This document shows positions 1 to 7,989 of a DNA stretch of 64,000 nt, in pieces. Source of the stretch: Akkermansiaceae bacterium. Lineage in GTDB: Bacteria; Verrucomicrobiota; Verrucomicrobiia; Verrucomicrobiales; Akkermansiaceae. How positions within the stretch are numbered: position 1 is the stretch's first letter; each line of letters begins with the position of its first letter. Both the position numbers and the translations under genes were made by a program. Location: NCBI GenBank assembly GCA_029253285.1, contig JAQWZU010000206.1:1-64000 (forward strand). Direction: 5' to 3'. The notes beneath the pieces were generated by a model. The model made no database searches and was not told the origin of the DNA. It saw nothing but the letters and a program-made list of their open reading frames with translations.

Positions 1-52
1 CTGAACCGATACAAATCAAGCTCACTGCGGTTACGGTAAATTGTTTTTTCAT
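1..52 (-). CDS. Partial secreted protein, N-terminus only
   Basis: An ATG at 52 on the minus strand opens a frame that runs off the left edge after 17 codons (MKKQFTVTAVSLICIGS). Two lysines followed by a hydrophobic stretch look like the start of a signal peptide, so the product is probably exported. Nothing more can be said about its function. It lies downstream of the terminator at 72-114 and in the same direction as the secreted gene at 120-680, so it probably has its own promoter. Confidence 0.45.
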   Translation of the reverse strand, partial: MKKQFTVTAVSLICIGS

Positions 53-71
53 GAATTTCTTAAAATGAAGT

Positions 72-114
72 TAAAAAGAGGCCAAGGGATTGGCATTTGC
101 GCTTCCCTTGGCCT
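72..114 (-). terminator. Rho-independent terminator of the gene at 120-680
   Basis: An 11-bp perfect inverted repeat (AGGCCAAGGGA at 79-89 with its complement at 104-114) encloses a 14-nt loop. Read on the minus strand it is followed by a T-rich run (72-78). It begins 6 nt after the stop codon of the secreted-protein gene. Confidence 0.85.
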
Positions 115-119
115 GAAAA

Positions 120-680
120 TTAGAGAGTCGTGATACATGGCGGAATAGGCACCGGTGCGAACACAGGTGGCAGTCCCGGAGGCATTAGCGGGGACTCTCC
201 ACGGGGAGGACCCACAGGGTCACCAGAATCACCTGGCGTATCCAACGGATTGGGCGTGTCTACAACAGCTATCCCTTCCTTACTGAGACCACCCTTTTCA
301 GAGTGACCCTCGCCTCCGGCCTTGTCATACTTCTCTACGACAGCCTGAATTTTGGCAATTGCATCAGGTGCAATGGCGATTGCGCACTGGGCAATAATAC
401 GGAGTTGATCCGGAGCTTCCAAAATCGCGGTATCCACGATCAGAGCGACGGTCTTTCTGTCTGCGTCGGATGCAACGATAGCAGCCTTCACAATCTCGCA
501 AGCGCAAGACTCGTTGGAAGCCACTTGAGTGGCGACGATCTCGAGCACATTGTTCGAGTCAGCGATTACAGCGGCTTTCACAGCATCACTTACCTTGACG
601 CAATCAACATCTTTGGCAGATGCCAAAGGAGCGGCGGCGAGAAGCACTGCAGTTAGCGCGAATTTCAGCGTTTTTTTCAT
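120..680 (-). CDS. Secreted alanine-rich protein with proline-rich tail, function unknown
   Basis: 186 residues. A signal peptide (KK, hydrophobic core, ending ASA near residue 22) is followed by a helical, Ala/Ile/Val-rich region of about 100 residues. That region contains a Cys-rich spot (SNESCACEIV, about 56-65) and further Cys at about 27 and 99. The C-terminal third is rich in Gly, Asp and Pro and low in complexity. Export is supported. The paired cysteines could form disulfides, which is inference. I do not recognise the family. A strong terminator follows and tRNA-Gly lies upstream on the same strand. Confidence 0.75.
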   Translation of the reverse strand: MKKTLKFALTAVLLAAAPLASAKDVDCVKVSDAVKAAVIADSNNVLEIVATQVASNESCACEIVKAAIVASDADRKTVALIVDTAILEAPDQLRIIAQCAIAIAPDAIAKIQAVVEKYDKAGGEGHSEKGGLSKEGIAVVDTPNPLDTPGDSGDPVGPPRGESPLMPPGLPPVFAPVPIPPCITTL

Positions 681-731
681 GATTTTTGAGATTTTCTAGG
701 GATGGATTTTTCTTTTAAGTCTTTCTTTTGG

Positions 732-802
732 AGCGGGTAGAGGGAATCGAACCCTCATGATCAGCTTGGAAGGCTGGAGCTTTACCATTAAGCTATACCC
801 GC
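732..802 (-). tRNA. tRNA-Gly(UCC)
   Basis: Read on the minus strand, the 7-bp acceptor stem GCGGGTA pairs with TACCCGC. The D-arm has AATGGTA, the anticodon loop is CTTCCAA (anticodon UCC), and the T-loop is GGTTCGATTCC. The discriminator is U, as usual in bacterial tRNA-Gly. CCA is not encoded. The outermost anticodon-stem pair (C-A) appears mismatched. Confidence 0.95.
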
Positions 803-901
803 TTTGATAGTTAAACTTTTAGCGGCCAGCCCTACAGGTCGCAAGCCTTTTTTTGGGGCTAATCCATCTATTTTTGGGATATTTTCAGGCATTCCGCCCA
901 A

Positions 902-1657
902 TCAGAGCCCGGTGGGATAGTCAATAAAGACCGATTTAAGACCAAATCTCTCCCCGATAAGTTCCGCGAGAGCCTTCACTCCAAAGGTCTCAGTAGCGTA
1001 ATGACCTGCATATAGGACATACAACCCCAATTCCTCTGCCAGGGGATGACTCCAATGAGGCCCCTCCCCCGTAATAAAAGTCTGGATCCCCTCTCTCTCC
1101 ACTGCCTCAACCTCGCTTCCCGCGCCTCCGGTGATAATCCCAACTAATCCTGCGGGAGAATCGAGCTCTCCCCTCACAAGCACTTCCCCTCCAACAGCGG
1201 CAACTGCCAACTCCTTTAATTCCCCCACCGAACCTCCAAATCGAGCCTTTCTCCCCAATTCGATCCCTTTCCATGAAAAGAATGATTCTGTGTCCTTCAA
1301 GCCTAGTTTTTTCGACAAAAGAATATTATTCCCAAGACTGGGATGAACATCCAAGGGGATATGCGAGCTATAAATTGCCAATCCAGCGTCCATCGCCAGC
1401 TTAAGTTTATGATACCCCGCGCCCGTGACGGGACGCACTCCCTGCCAAAACATGCCATGGTGCACCAACAGTAAATCGACCTCCTGATCGATGGCTTTTT
1501 CGATGACCGGGAGACTGGCGTCCACGGCCGCTCCCACCTTGGTGATCGCCCCACCATTCTGGAGCTGCAAACCATTATGCGCACCGGGGTAATCAGGAAT
1601 CTCTGATGTTTTTAACTCTTCGTCCAGCAACTCCACTATCTCGTCCAATTTCGCCAT
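902..1657 (-). CDS. Nif3-like dinuclear metal centre protein
   Basis: 251 residues from the chosen start. Family hallmarks are visible: NGLQLQN near the N-terminus, LLLVHHGMFWQG (metal-binding His pair), YSSHIPLDVHP, ITGEGPHWSHPLAEELGL, and the C-terminal GHYATETFGVKAL with a metal-binding His and Glu. Nif3/YbgI proteins form toroidal hexamers with a two-metal site and are often mislabelled GTP cyclohydrolase I type 2. Their physiological role is not settled. The start at 1657 gives MAKLDEIVELLD, which fits the family; an in-frame ATG at 1675 would add six residues. It stands alone on the minus strand. Confidence 0.9.
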   Translation of the reverse strand: MAKLDEIVELLDEELKTSEIPDYPGAHNGLQLQNGGAITKVGAAVDASLPVIEKAIDQEVDLLLVHHGMFWQGVRPVTGAGYHKLKLAMDAGLAIYSSHIPLDVHPSLGNNILLSKKLGLKDTESFFSWKGIELGRKARFGGSVGELKELAVAAVGGEVLVRGELDSPAGLVGIITGGAGSEVEAVEREGIQTFITGEGPHWSHPLAEELGLYVLYAGHYATETFGVKALAELIGERFGLKSVFIDYPTGL

Positions 1658-1861
1658 AGCTCCGATCAAGAACATCTCAGCGTTTCACGCCAAGACCAAA
1701 TTCTTAGAAATCATTGAACCGAGAGCTATCAGCGATCAGGGGTCAATCCCCCGATTCTCATGTCGGGACGACGATTCAAAACCCGAATTGATGCGCAAGC
1801 ACCTCAGCATGTTTGCATAAAATCCCTTTCAAATCTCAAATCTCTAACTAAAAACGCGCCC

Positions 1862-3172
1862 ATGTCCGACATGGAGCACACTTTGGCAGCCGAAGCCACC
1901 CTCGAAGGAACCTCACTTCACACAGGCGAAAAAGTTACCCTCAACCTGAAACCAGCCCCGGAAGGTCACGGATTCAAATTTCGCCGCGTCGATCTCCCCG
2001 ACAAACCCTTCATCGATGCCGACGTCTCCAAAGTCCAAACCGTCGAACGAGCCACCACTCTCGCCGAGGGATCGGTTCGCGTTCACACCGTGGAACACGT
2101 TCTTTCAGCCCTCGTCGGAATGGGCATCGACAATGCCTTGATCGAAATGGATGCCAACGAACCACCCATTGGGGATGGCTCCTCCGCTCCCTACGTCGAA
2201 TTAATCAAAAAAGCCGGAATCCAGAAACAATCAGTCCCCCGCCAGATCTGGGAAATCCGCGAACCCATTCATCTGGAGGTCGGAGACGGCTCCCTCATTA
2301 CAATCGTCCCCTCCAAGGAATTTCGCGTCTCCGTCACCAACGTGGGGAAAGACGGACGCTTCGTTCAGTATTTCTCCACCGTCGTGAATTCAGAGATCTA
2401 CGAAAAAGAGATCGCTCCAGCCCGAACCTTTACCTTCTACGAGGACATCAAACCACTTCTGGACAAAGGCCTCATCAAAGGAGGCTCTCTCGAAAATGCC
2501 GTCGTCGTCCGGGGCGACGAAATCATGTCCAAGGAGCCTATGCGATTCGACAACGAATTTGCGCGACACAAGGCCCTCGACCTCATCGGCGATCTAATGC
2601 TTTCCGGGAAAAAATTCAACGGACACGTCATCGCCGTCAAACCCGGCCACGGTCCAAATACCGAAGCCGCTAAGGCTCTCCAAAAAAACTACGCCGCGAT
2701 GCGCGCGATGGTTCCTCCGGTCAAACTTCCCGAAGCCGAAGCGGTTCTCGATATCAAGGACATCCTCAAAATCCTCCCCCACCGCTACCCCTTCCTCCTC
2801 ATCGATCGCGTCACCGGTTTCTCTTCCGAGATGAAATGCACCGCGATCAAGAATCTCACCATGAACGAGGAATTCTTTCAGGGACACTTCCCCGGACACC
2901 CCGTCATGCCGGGAGTCCTGCAACTGGAAGCGATGGCACAAACAGCCTCCATTCTCATCATGCGCATGCCAGATAACCAAGGGAAGATTGGCTACTTCCT
3001 CAGCGCCGATGCCGTCAAATTCCGCAAACCAGTGGTCCCGGGTGACACTCTTTTCATTGACGCCGAAATCACGAAACTCCGCCGCAATATCGGTCAAGCC
3101 ATCGCCACCTGTTCGGTAAATGGCGAAATCGTCTCCAGTGCCGAACTCAAGTTCGCCGTAATGGACGCCTAA
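1862..3172 (+). CDS. lpxC/fabZ: Bifunctional UDP-3-O-acyl-GlcNAc deacetylase / 3-hydroxyacyl-ACP dehydratase (LpxC-FabZ fusion)
   Basis: 436 residues. The N-terminal LpxC domain (about 1-285) carries Glu78-His79 in HTVEH, the second metal ligands in HKALDLIGD (His236, Asp240) and the late His263 in PGHG. It removes acetate from UDP-3-O-acyl-GlcNAc, the committed step of lipid A synthesis. The C-terminal FabZ domain (about 297-436) has LPHRYPFLLIDRV, GHFPGHPVMPG with catalytic His342, and LQLEAMAQ with Glu356. It dehydrates 3-hydroxyacyl-ACP. Both activities draw on the hydroxyacyl-ACP pool. The fusion is known from Bacteroidota and relatives. The start at 1862 gives an LpxC-like N-terminus; an upstream in-frame ATG at 1760 would add 34 residues with no domain signal. 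Confidence 0.95.
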   Translation: MSDMEHTLAAEATLEGTSLHTGEKVTLNLKPAPEGHGFKFRRVDLPDKPFIDADVSKVQTVERATTLAEGSVRVHTVEHVLSALVGMGIDNALIEMDANEPPIGDGSSAPYVELIKKAGIQKQSVPRQIWEIREPIHLEVGDGSLITIVPSKEFRVSVTNVGKDGRFVQYFSTVVNSEIYEKEIAPARTFTFYEDIKPLLDKGLIKGGSLENAVVVRGDEIMSKEPMRFDNEFARHKALDLIGDLMLSGKKFNGHVIAVKPGHGPNTEAAKALQKNYAAMRAMVPPVKLPEAEAVLDIKDILKILPHRYPFLLIDRVTGFSSEMKCTAIKNLTMNEEFFQGHFPGHPVMPGVLQLEAMAQTASILIMRMPDNQGKIGYFLSADAVKFRKPVVPGDTLFIDAEITKLRRNIGQAIATCSVNGEIVSSAELKFAVMDA

Positions 3173-3220
3173 ACGCCGTGATACTTGACCGTCGGTAGAT
3201 GGAATCTACATTTCATCACC

Positions 3221-4177
3221 ATGATCATCTTTCGGCTCTTCATCCTATCCTTCCTCTCCATTTCTCTCCTGAATGGACAGGAGAAGGAACGTTCGCCCGA
3301 AGATCGCTATTTCGGAGATTTGGTCAAAGCCTATAATTTTATCATCGTCCAAGAGGAAGCGTTGAAGGCGGTCGCCAGGCAATTCCCGGAACTCGCGCCT
3401 GATGTTGACCAAGTCATCGCCGAACAAAAAAAATCCTCCCTTGGCACGGCTATCGCCGCCCTCAAAAAAGAGATCGGTGAACGCCTCGGCAACAAAATGG
3501 ATAAGACTGAGCAGGATCTCCGCCAGCGAATCACCAAGAACGACCTGAGCGTTCCATTGACCCAAAAAAAAGCCCGAACCATGGCCAAACAATACGCCAA
3601 GGTCAAAGACGGCTTGGTCCCCACAGACATTCTTCGCATTCTGGTTTCACTTCATCCCGAATACATCGAAACGCCCACAAAAGAAATCGAAGACGGGTGG
3701 CTCCAACCCATCGAAAAACGCAGCGGTGGAAAAACCTTCTCTATGTTTTTCCCCGGCAGTTGGAAACCTCGGGAAATGAAGAATCCCCGCAACCTGATCG
3801 GTGTGGTGCACAAAGCGGGCTATGGAATCTGCACGATGTCACTCACCGCGATTCCGGTAGCTCCACAACTATACGAGCAGGAATACGCCAAACATTCCCC
3901 CGTCGAATTGGCCAAGCTTCTCATTCCCAAAAACACGAAAATCATTTCCGCAGCAGAAGTTGACTTTACCGAAACCAAAGGAGGCTTTTCGGTCTACGAC
4001 ATTCAGGACGATGGACCTCCCAAAGCACGCGTCATGCAGTTCGCCGCCTACCAGGGGGAGCATTTCATCCTTCTGCAACTTTCCTTCGCTTTGAGAGATG
4101 ATCACGACGTCGATTTCCTCACCAAAAAATTCAAACCCGTCCTGATGCGCTGCGCCCAGAGCCTGCGCATCAAATAG
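3221..4177 (+). CDS. Secreted protein of unknown function
   Basis: 318 residues. The ATG at 3221 gives a clean signal peptide (MIIFRLFILSFLSISLLNGQ). The mature part starts with a charged, helical region rich in Lys and Glu (about 30-130), followed by a more globular half with several Trp and Gly. No motif I recognise. It follows lpxC-fabZ by 48 nt and may be co-transcribed. A hairpin (4194-4230) separates it from pckA. Confidence 0.75.
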   Translation: MIIFRLFILSFLSISLLNGQEKERSPEDRYFGDLVKAYNFIIVQEEALKAVARQFPELAPDVDQVIAEQKKSSLGTAIAALKKEIGERLGNKMDKTEQDLRQRITKNDLSVPLTQKKARTMAKQYAKVKDGLVPTDILRILVSLHPEYIETPTKEIEDGWLQPIEKRSGGKTFSMFFPGSWKPREMKNPRNLIGVVHKAGYGICTMSLTAIPVAPQLYEQEYAKHSPVELAKLLIPKNTKIISAAEVDFTETKGGFSVYDIQDDGPPKARVMQFAAYQGEHFILLQLSFALRDDHDVDFLTKKFKPVLMRCAQSLRIK

Positions 4178-4193
4178 TCGACACCAAAAGCAC

Positions 4194-4230
4194 CCGGGAT
4201 GGAATTCTCCCTTCCGACTTGGCATCCCGG
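4194..4230 (+). promoter_or_regulatory. Intergenic hairpin upstream of pckA
   Basis: A perfect 8-bp inverted repeat, CCGGGATG / CATCCCGG, with a 21-nt loop ends 16 nt before the pckA start. No T-run follows, so it is not a typical intrinsic terminator. It could be a transcript-end structure of the upstream gene or a leader element for pckA. Confidence 0.3.
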
Positions 4231-4246
4231 ATGCTAGGCCTTGGGC

Positions 4247-5833
4247 ATGGAATTGATCGACCTATCCGCATACGGAATCGAATCTGCAACCATCATTAGA
4301 AATCCCCCAGTCTCAAGTCTCTACATGGAGGCTATTCGTTACGAGAAATCCACCAGCCTCTCAGATCTCGGAGCACTCATCGCTTACTCCGGAGAAAAAA
4401 CCGGACGCTCCCCCAAAGATAAGCGCATCACCAAAAATTCCGCCTCGGAGAATGTCGTCTGGTGGGGCGACATCAACATCCCCATCGACGAACACACTTT
4501 CGAAATCAATCGCGAACGAGCCAAGGATTACCTTAATACCTGCGAACACCTCTACGTCATCGACGCCTTCGCCGGCTGGGATCCCGACGAACGCATCAAG
4601 GTCCGCGTCATCTGCACCCGACCCTACCATGCCCTCTTCATGCAGATCATGCTCATCACTCCGACAGAGGAAGAATTAGCAGGCTTTGGAGAACCTGATT
4701 TCACAATTTACAATGCTGGACGATTCCCCGCCAACCGCCTCACCGAAGGCATGACCTCCAAGACCTCCATCGATGTCTGCTTCGAAGATCAGGAAATGGT
4801 CATTCTGGGAACGGAATATGCCGGTGAAATGAAAAAAGGAGTCTTCACCCTGATGCACTACCTTATGCCCTTGAGGGGGCACCTTTCCATGCACTGTTCC
4901 GCCACGGCCGATCCCGAATCAAATCGCAGCGCCGTCCTCTTCGGGCTCTCCGGCACCGGAAAAACCACTCTCTCCGCCGATCCAAACCGCAAGCTTATAG
5001 GTGACGACGAACATGTCTGGACCGACAAAGGCGTCTTCAATATCGAAGGCGGGTGCTACGCCAAAGCCATCGATCTTAGCCAGGAAACCGAACCCGATAT
5101 TTTCCATGCCCTCCACTACGGTGCCGTTCTTGAAAATGTCGTCCACGACAAAAACTACGTCGTCGACTTCCACGACACCTCCATCACCCAGAATACCCGC
5201 GGGGCCTATCCCATCGAATTCATCAAGAACGCCCAACTCCCCTGCCTCGCCGGCCACCCCACGGATCTCATCTTCCTCACCTGCGATGCCTTTGGCGTCC
5301 TCCCCCCCGTTGCCAAGCTCAACCCATCTCAGGCCATGTATCACTTCATCTCCGGATACACCGCCAAGGTTGCCGGAACTGAAATGGGCGTAACCGAGCC
5401 AGAGGCCACCTTTTCAGCCTGCTTTGGCGCCCCCTTTCTTGTCATGCACCCATCCCGCTATGCCGAGCTCCTCGCCGAAAAAATGAAGGGGCACGATGTC
5501 AATGTCTGGCTCGTCAATACCGGTTGGATCGGCGGGGGCTTTGGTAAAGGAGAGCGGATCAAACTCAAATACTCCCGCGCTATCATTAAAGCAATCTACG
5601 ATGGCAAACTCGCTAACGCCCCCACGAAAACCGATCCCGTCTTCGGATTCGAGATGATCTCCGAGTGCCCCGAAGTGCCCCCGAGCGTCTTGATCCCCAG
5701 GGAATGCTGGAGCAATTCGGGAGACTACGACGCAAATGCCCGAAACCTCGCCGATCTTTTCATCGAGAACTTCCGATCCTATCAAGACGGTGCAAGCAAG
5801 GAGATCCTCTATGGCGGACCGTCACCTGCTTAA
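4247..5833 (+). CDS. pckA: Phosphoenolpyruvate carboxykinase (ATP)
   Basis: 528 residues, full length. It converts oxaloacetate plus ATP to phosphoenolpyruvate, CO2 and ADP, the entry to gluconeogenesis. The kinase-1a P-loop GLSGTGKTTLSADPNR lies at 233-248. The second nucleotide/metal motif LIGDDEHVW lies at about 250-258, followed by EGGCYAK and RGAYP. GRSPKDK near residue 53 and NAGRFPANR near 157 are substrate-site segments of the ATP-type family. The start at 4247 (ATG) was preferred over an in-frame TTG six bases upstream. No downstream partner lies in the same operon. Confidence 0.97.
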   Translation: MELIDLSAYGIESATIIRNPPVSSLYMEAIRYEKSTSLSDLGALIAYSGEKTGRSPKDKRITKNSASENVVWWGDINIPIDEHTFEINRERAKDYLNTCEHLYVIDAFAGWDPDERIKVRVICTRPYHALFMQIMLITPTEEELAGFGEPDFTIYNAGRFPANRLTEGMTSKTSIDVCFEDQEMVILGTEYAGEMKKGVFTLMHYLMPLRGHLSMHCSATADPESNRSAVLFGLSGTGKTTLSADPNRKLIGDDEHVWTDKGVFNIEGGCYAKAIDLSQETEPDIFHALHYGAVLENVVHDKNYVVDFHDTSITQNTRGAYPIEFIKNAQLPCLAGHPTDLIFLTCDAFGVLPPVAKLNPSQAMYHFISGYTAKVAGTEMGVTEPEATFSACFGAPFLVMHPSRYAELLAEKMKGHDVNVWLVNTGWIGGGFGKGERIKLKYSRAIIKAIYDGKLANAPTKTDPVFGFEMISECPEVPPSVLIPRECWSNSGDYDANARNLADLFIENFRSYQDGASKEILYGGPSPA

Positions 5834-5972
5834 ATTTGCTTCGCACGCGATCCGCCGGCCCACCTTTGAGAAAATGGTGCTATAATTTACTCCGACACTT
5901 AAATCACTTCTAACTCCCAGCGAATGTGTTTTCGTGATTGTTCCTAGTCCCTGATCTTGTCACAACTCCGCC

Positions 5973-7319
5973 ATGCGCTTCACCGCTCTCCTTTTCACCA
6001 TCTGTCTTCCCTTGAATGCTCTAACCATTCAAATAGACTACAGTCTGGACTCCAATAATTTCTTCTCCGCCTCTGGAAACCCCGGTGGCGCTAACGGAGC
6101 AACCAAGGCCAGATCCGCCCTTGAAGCCGCGGCAGCCCGTTGGAGCGCAATCATCACCCAAACACTTCAGCCTGTCTTTGCGAACGATCACCCCACCGCT
6201 GACATTCGCCTCTCCTTCCCCGATCCGTCCAACTTTACCGTCGGAGGGGGAAATCAAACAGCAGTTTTTGAAGTCTACGAAGCAAGTTCCGCCGCATCCG
6301 CCGAGACAGACTCATTGGTCAGCCCTGGCTTGAGGCCCCCTGCCAATCAATATCGCAATGGCATCTCGATTCCCGCCAATACCTTTGTCATTTATGTTGG
6401 AGGTCGTGGCCTTCTGGAAGACGCCCTGACCGGAGGACTCATCGGCAACAACTACGACGCTGTCATCAACGACCCGGACAGCTTTCTCAATCGCGGATTT
6501 AACAACGGAAACCTAAGCCTACCCACTTGGGGATCCTCCATCTCTTTTAACTCCAATGAAAATTCGGACGCCGATCCAAACACCCTCGAAAGAAAATGGC
6601 ACTTCGACCACACCACAGAGGTCCCCGAAGACACCAAAGACTTTTACTCAGTCGCCCTGGCTGAAATTGGACATGCTCTCGGCGTCGGACTATTTTACAA
6701 CGATTGGACCAAATCCATCGTTAACTCGGAATACCGCGGACCATTCACCCTCGCGATGTATCGGGCCGAAAATGGCGGTGCCATCGACAGCCTGGAATTG
6801 CAAGGTCCTCAGAAAAGATACTTCGCCAGAGGGTTCTATACCTCCAAGATCTTCAGCGGCGGCAACCCCAATTACGTTGGAACCGTGGGGCCCGATGCCC
6901 AACAACCTCTCCTCTTTCAGGCCCGCCCTAATGCACCTCCTCCTTCGTCCCCTGACCTTCTCGACTTCGTCCCCGGGATTATTCACGGCGAACGGTTCGA
7001 AATCACCAATCTCGACGTTGCGGCAATTAATGACATTGGATGGAGTCTGATCGCCCGCCCACCTGAAAACGAAGTCTCCTACGTCACCCTCACCAGAGGT
7101 CCTGAAGCAACAGTCACCCTGACCTTCCCATCCGAAGTCGACTCCTCCTACACCATCCAAACTTCCACAAATATGGTAGACTGGATGAACGTCACCCCCG
7201 CTTTCCCAAGCGAGGGAACCACAAGCGACTGGAAGGACGGGGAAGCAGGATTTAGCGACCCCCTTGGCTCGGCTTTTGCGCGGAGCGAAAAATACTACCG
7301 TGTCTTAAAGAACAACTAG
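5973..7319 (+). CDS. Secreted metzincin-like protein with degenerate zinc motif
   Basis: 448 residues with a signal peptide ending near residue 16 (LPLNA). The N-terminal 350 residues resemble secreted matrixin-like proteins of this phylum. They include the ARWSAII segment and the helix VALAEIGHALGVGL at about 227-240. A metzincin needs HExxHxxGxxH. Here the first position is Ala230 and the eleventh is Leu240; only Glu231, His234 and Gly237 remain. The protein is therefore probably not a normal zinc peptidase. The last 80 residues (YTIQTSTNMVDWMN) form the small beta-rich module common at the ends of verrucomicrobial secreted proteins. No PEP-CTERM anchor is visible. No clear operon partner. 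Confidence 0.7.
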   Translation: MRFTALLFTICLPLNALTIQIDYSLDSNNFFSASGNPGGANGATKARSALEAAAARWSAIITQTLQPVFANDHPTADIRLSFPDPSNFTVGGGNQTAVFEVYEASSAASAETDSLVSPGLRPPANQYRNGISIPANTFVIYVGGRGLLEDALTGGLIGNNYDAVINDPDSFLNRGFNNGNLSLPTWGSSISFNSNENSDADPNTLERKWHFDHTTEVPEDTKDFYSVALAEIGHALGVGLFYNDWTKSIVNSEYRGPFTLAMYRAENGGAIDSLELQGPQKRYFARGFYTSKIFSGGNPNYVGTVGPDAQQPLLFQARPNAPPPSSPDLLDFVPGIIHGERFEITNLDVAAINDIGWSLIARPPENEVSYVTLTRGPEATVTLTFPSEVDSSYTIQTSTNMVDWMNVTPAFPSEGTTSDWKDGEAGFSDPLGSAFARSEKYYRVLKNN

Positions 7320-7720
7320 CGCATCTGCTCTCCAAACCGCGCAGATACGCCATATCTTGATTAGGAAAACACCCTTAGTCATTGCGAATCAACAGTGCGC
7401 TTGCGACGGCAACCTAGAATGAGTCCCCCTTCCATCGCCATCAAACCCAAGCTTGGGTCGGGAATCTTGAAATGACCCACAATTTGAAATCCGTTAAGCG
7501 CCGTCCTCTTCAATTTCGCTTTCCGAATCCATCCCCATAATTGTTACGATTTCAGCAAGCACTTTGGATCCCTCTCTACTTGGATCTTTTAAGGCCCCTT
7601 CGAGCTTCCAGCTTCGTGATTCCCTCCCAAATCATTCAATGCCCTGAAAGAATCATCATTCCAGAGTCGTTTTTTATTGCGAAACAGTCTCAATAAGCTT
7701 TCTTTTCTCTAACGACCACC
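7320..7720. other. Non-coding interval between the metzincin-like gene and feoA
   Basis: No credible open frame. It contains a perfect 14-bp palindrome, ACCCAAGCTTGGGT, at 7445-7458 and the inverted repeat at 7674-7696 just before feoA. The first 40 bases hold a weak repeat (ATCTGC / GCAGAT) without a T-run. The interval probably holds the feo promoter. Confidence 0.4.
7674..7696 (+). promoter_or_regulatory. Candidate operator of the feo operon
   Basis: An inverted repeat of TTATTG and CAATAA is separated by 11 nt and lies 24 nt before the feoA start. AT-rich dyads of about this size at this place are typical of iron-responsive repressor sites (Fur or DtxR/IdeR families). It does not match a textbook consensus of either closely, so the regulator is not assigned. 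Confidence 0.35.
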
Positions 7721-7969
7721 ATGTCCAACCTCGCACTACATCTAGAACGTGACTCCGCGCTGACGCTCAGTCAGGCCTCGACGGGTTGTGATTTCCAGAT
7801 CCGGGCCGTTGATGGCCCGGCCTGTCGCCAACTACGGGATATCGGATTTTGCGAGCAAATGCGCGTCCGCAAGCTCACCAACGGCCGCAACATGCTCTGC
7901 ACCGTCTGCGGGACCCGGCTCGCCCTGAGCAAAGATCTCGCTGACCAAATTCAGGTCATTCCGGCCTAA
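7721..7969 (+). CDS. feoA: FeoA-domain ferrous iron transport protein
   Basis: 82 residues. A small SH3-like protein that works with FeoB in Fe(II) uptake on the cytoplasmic side. The FeoA pattern is visible: LSQASTGCDFQIRAVDG near the start, CRQLRDIGFCEQMRVRKL in the middle, and TRLALSKDLADQIQV at the end. The family normally has LxxLGxxxG at the central turn; here it is RDIGFCEQM. Extra Cys occur at about 24, 36, 46, 60 and 63, more than usual for FeoA. feoB follows after 20 nt, so the two are co-transcribed. Confidence 0.92.
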   Translation: MSNLALHLERDSALTLSQASTGCDFQIRAVDGPACRQLRDIGFCEQMRVRKLTNGRNMLCTVCGTRLALSKDLADQIQVIPA

Positions 7970-7989
7970 TCTCACCGACTTCTTCTCCG

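Noticed and set aside
4241-4246. TTG start for pckA two codons upstream
   Set aside because: The ATG at 4247 is stronger and gives a family-like N-terminus; two extra residues add nothing.
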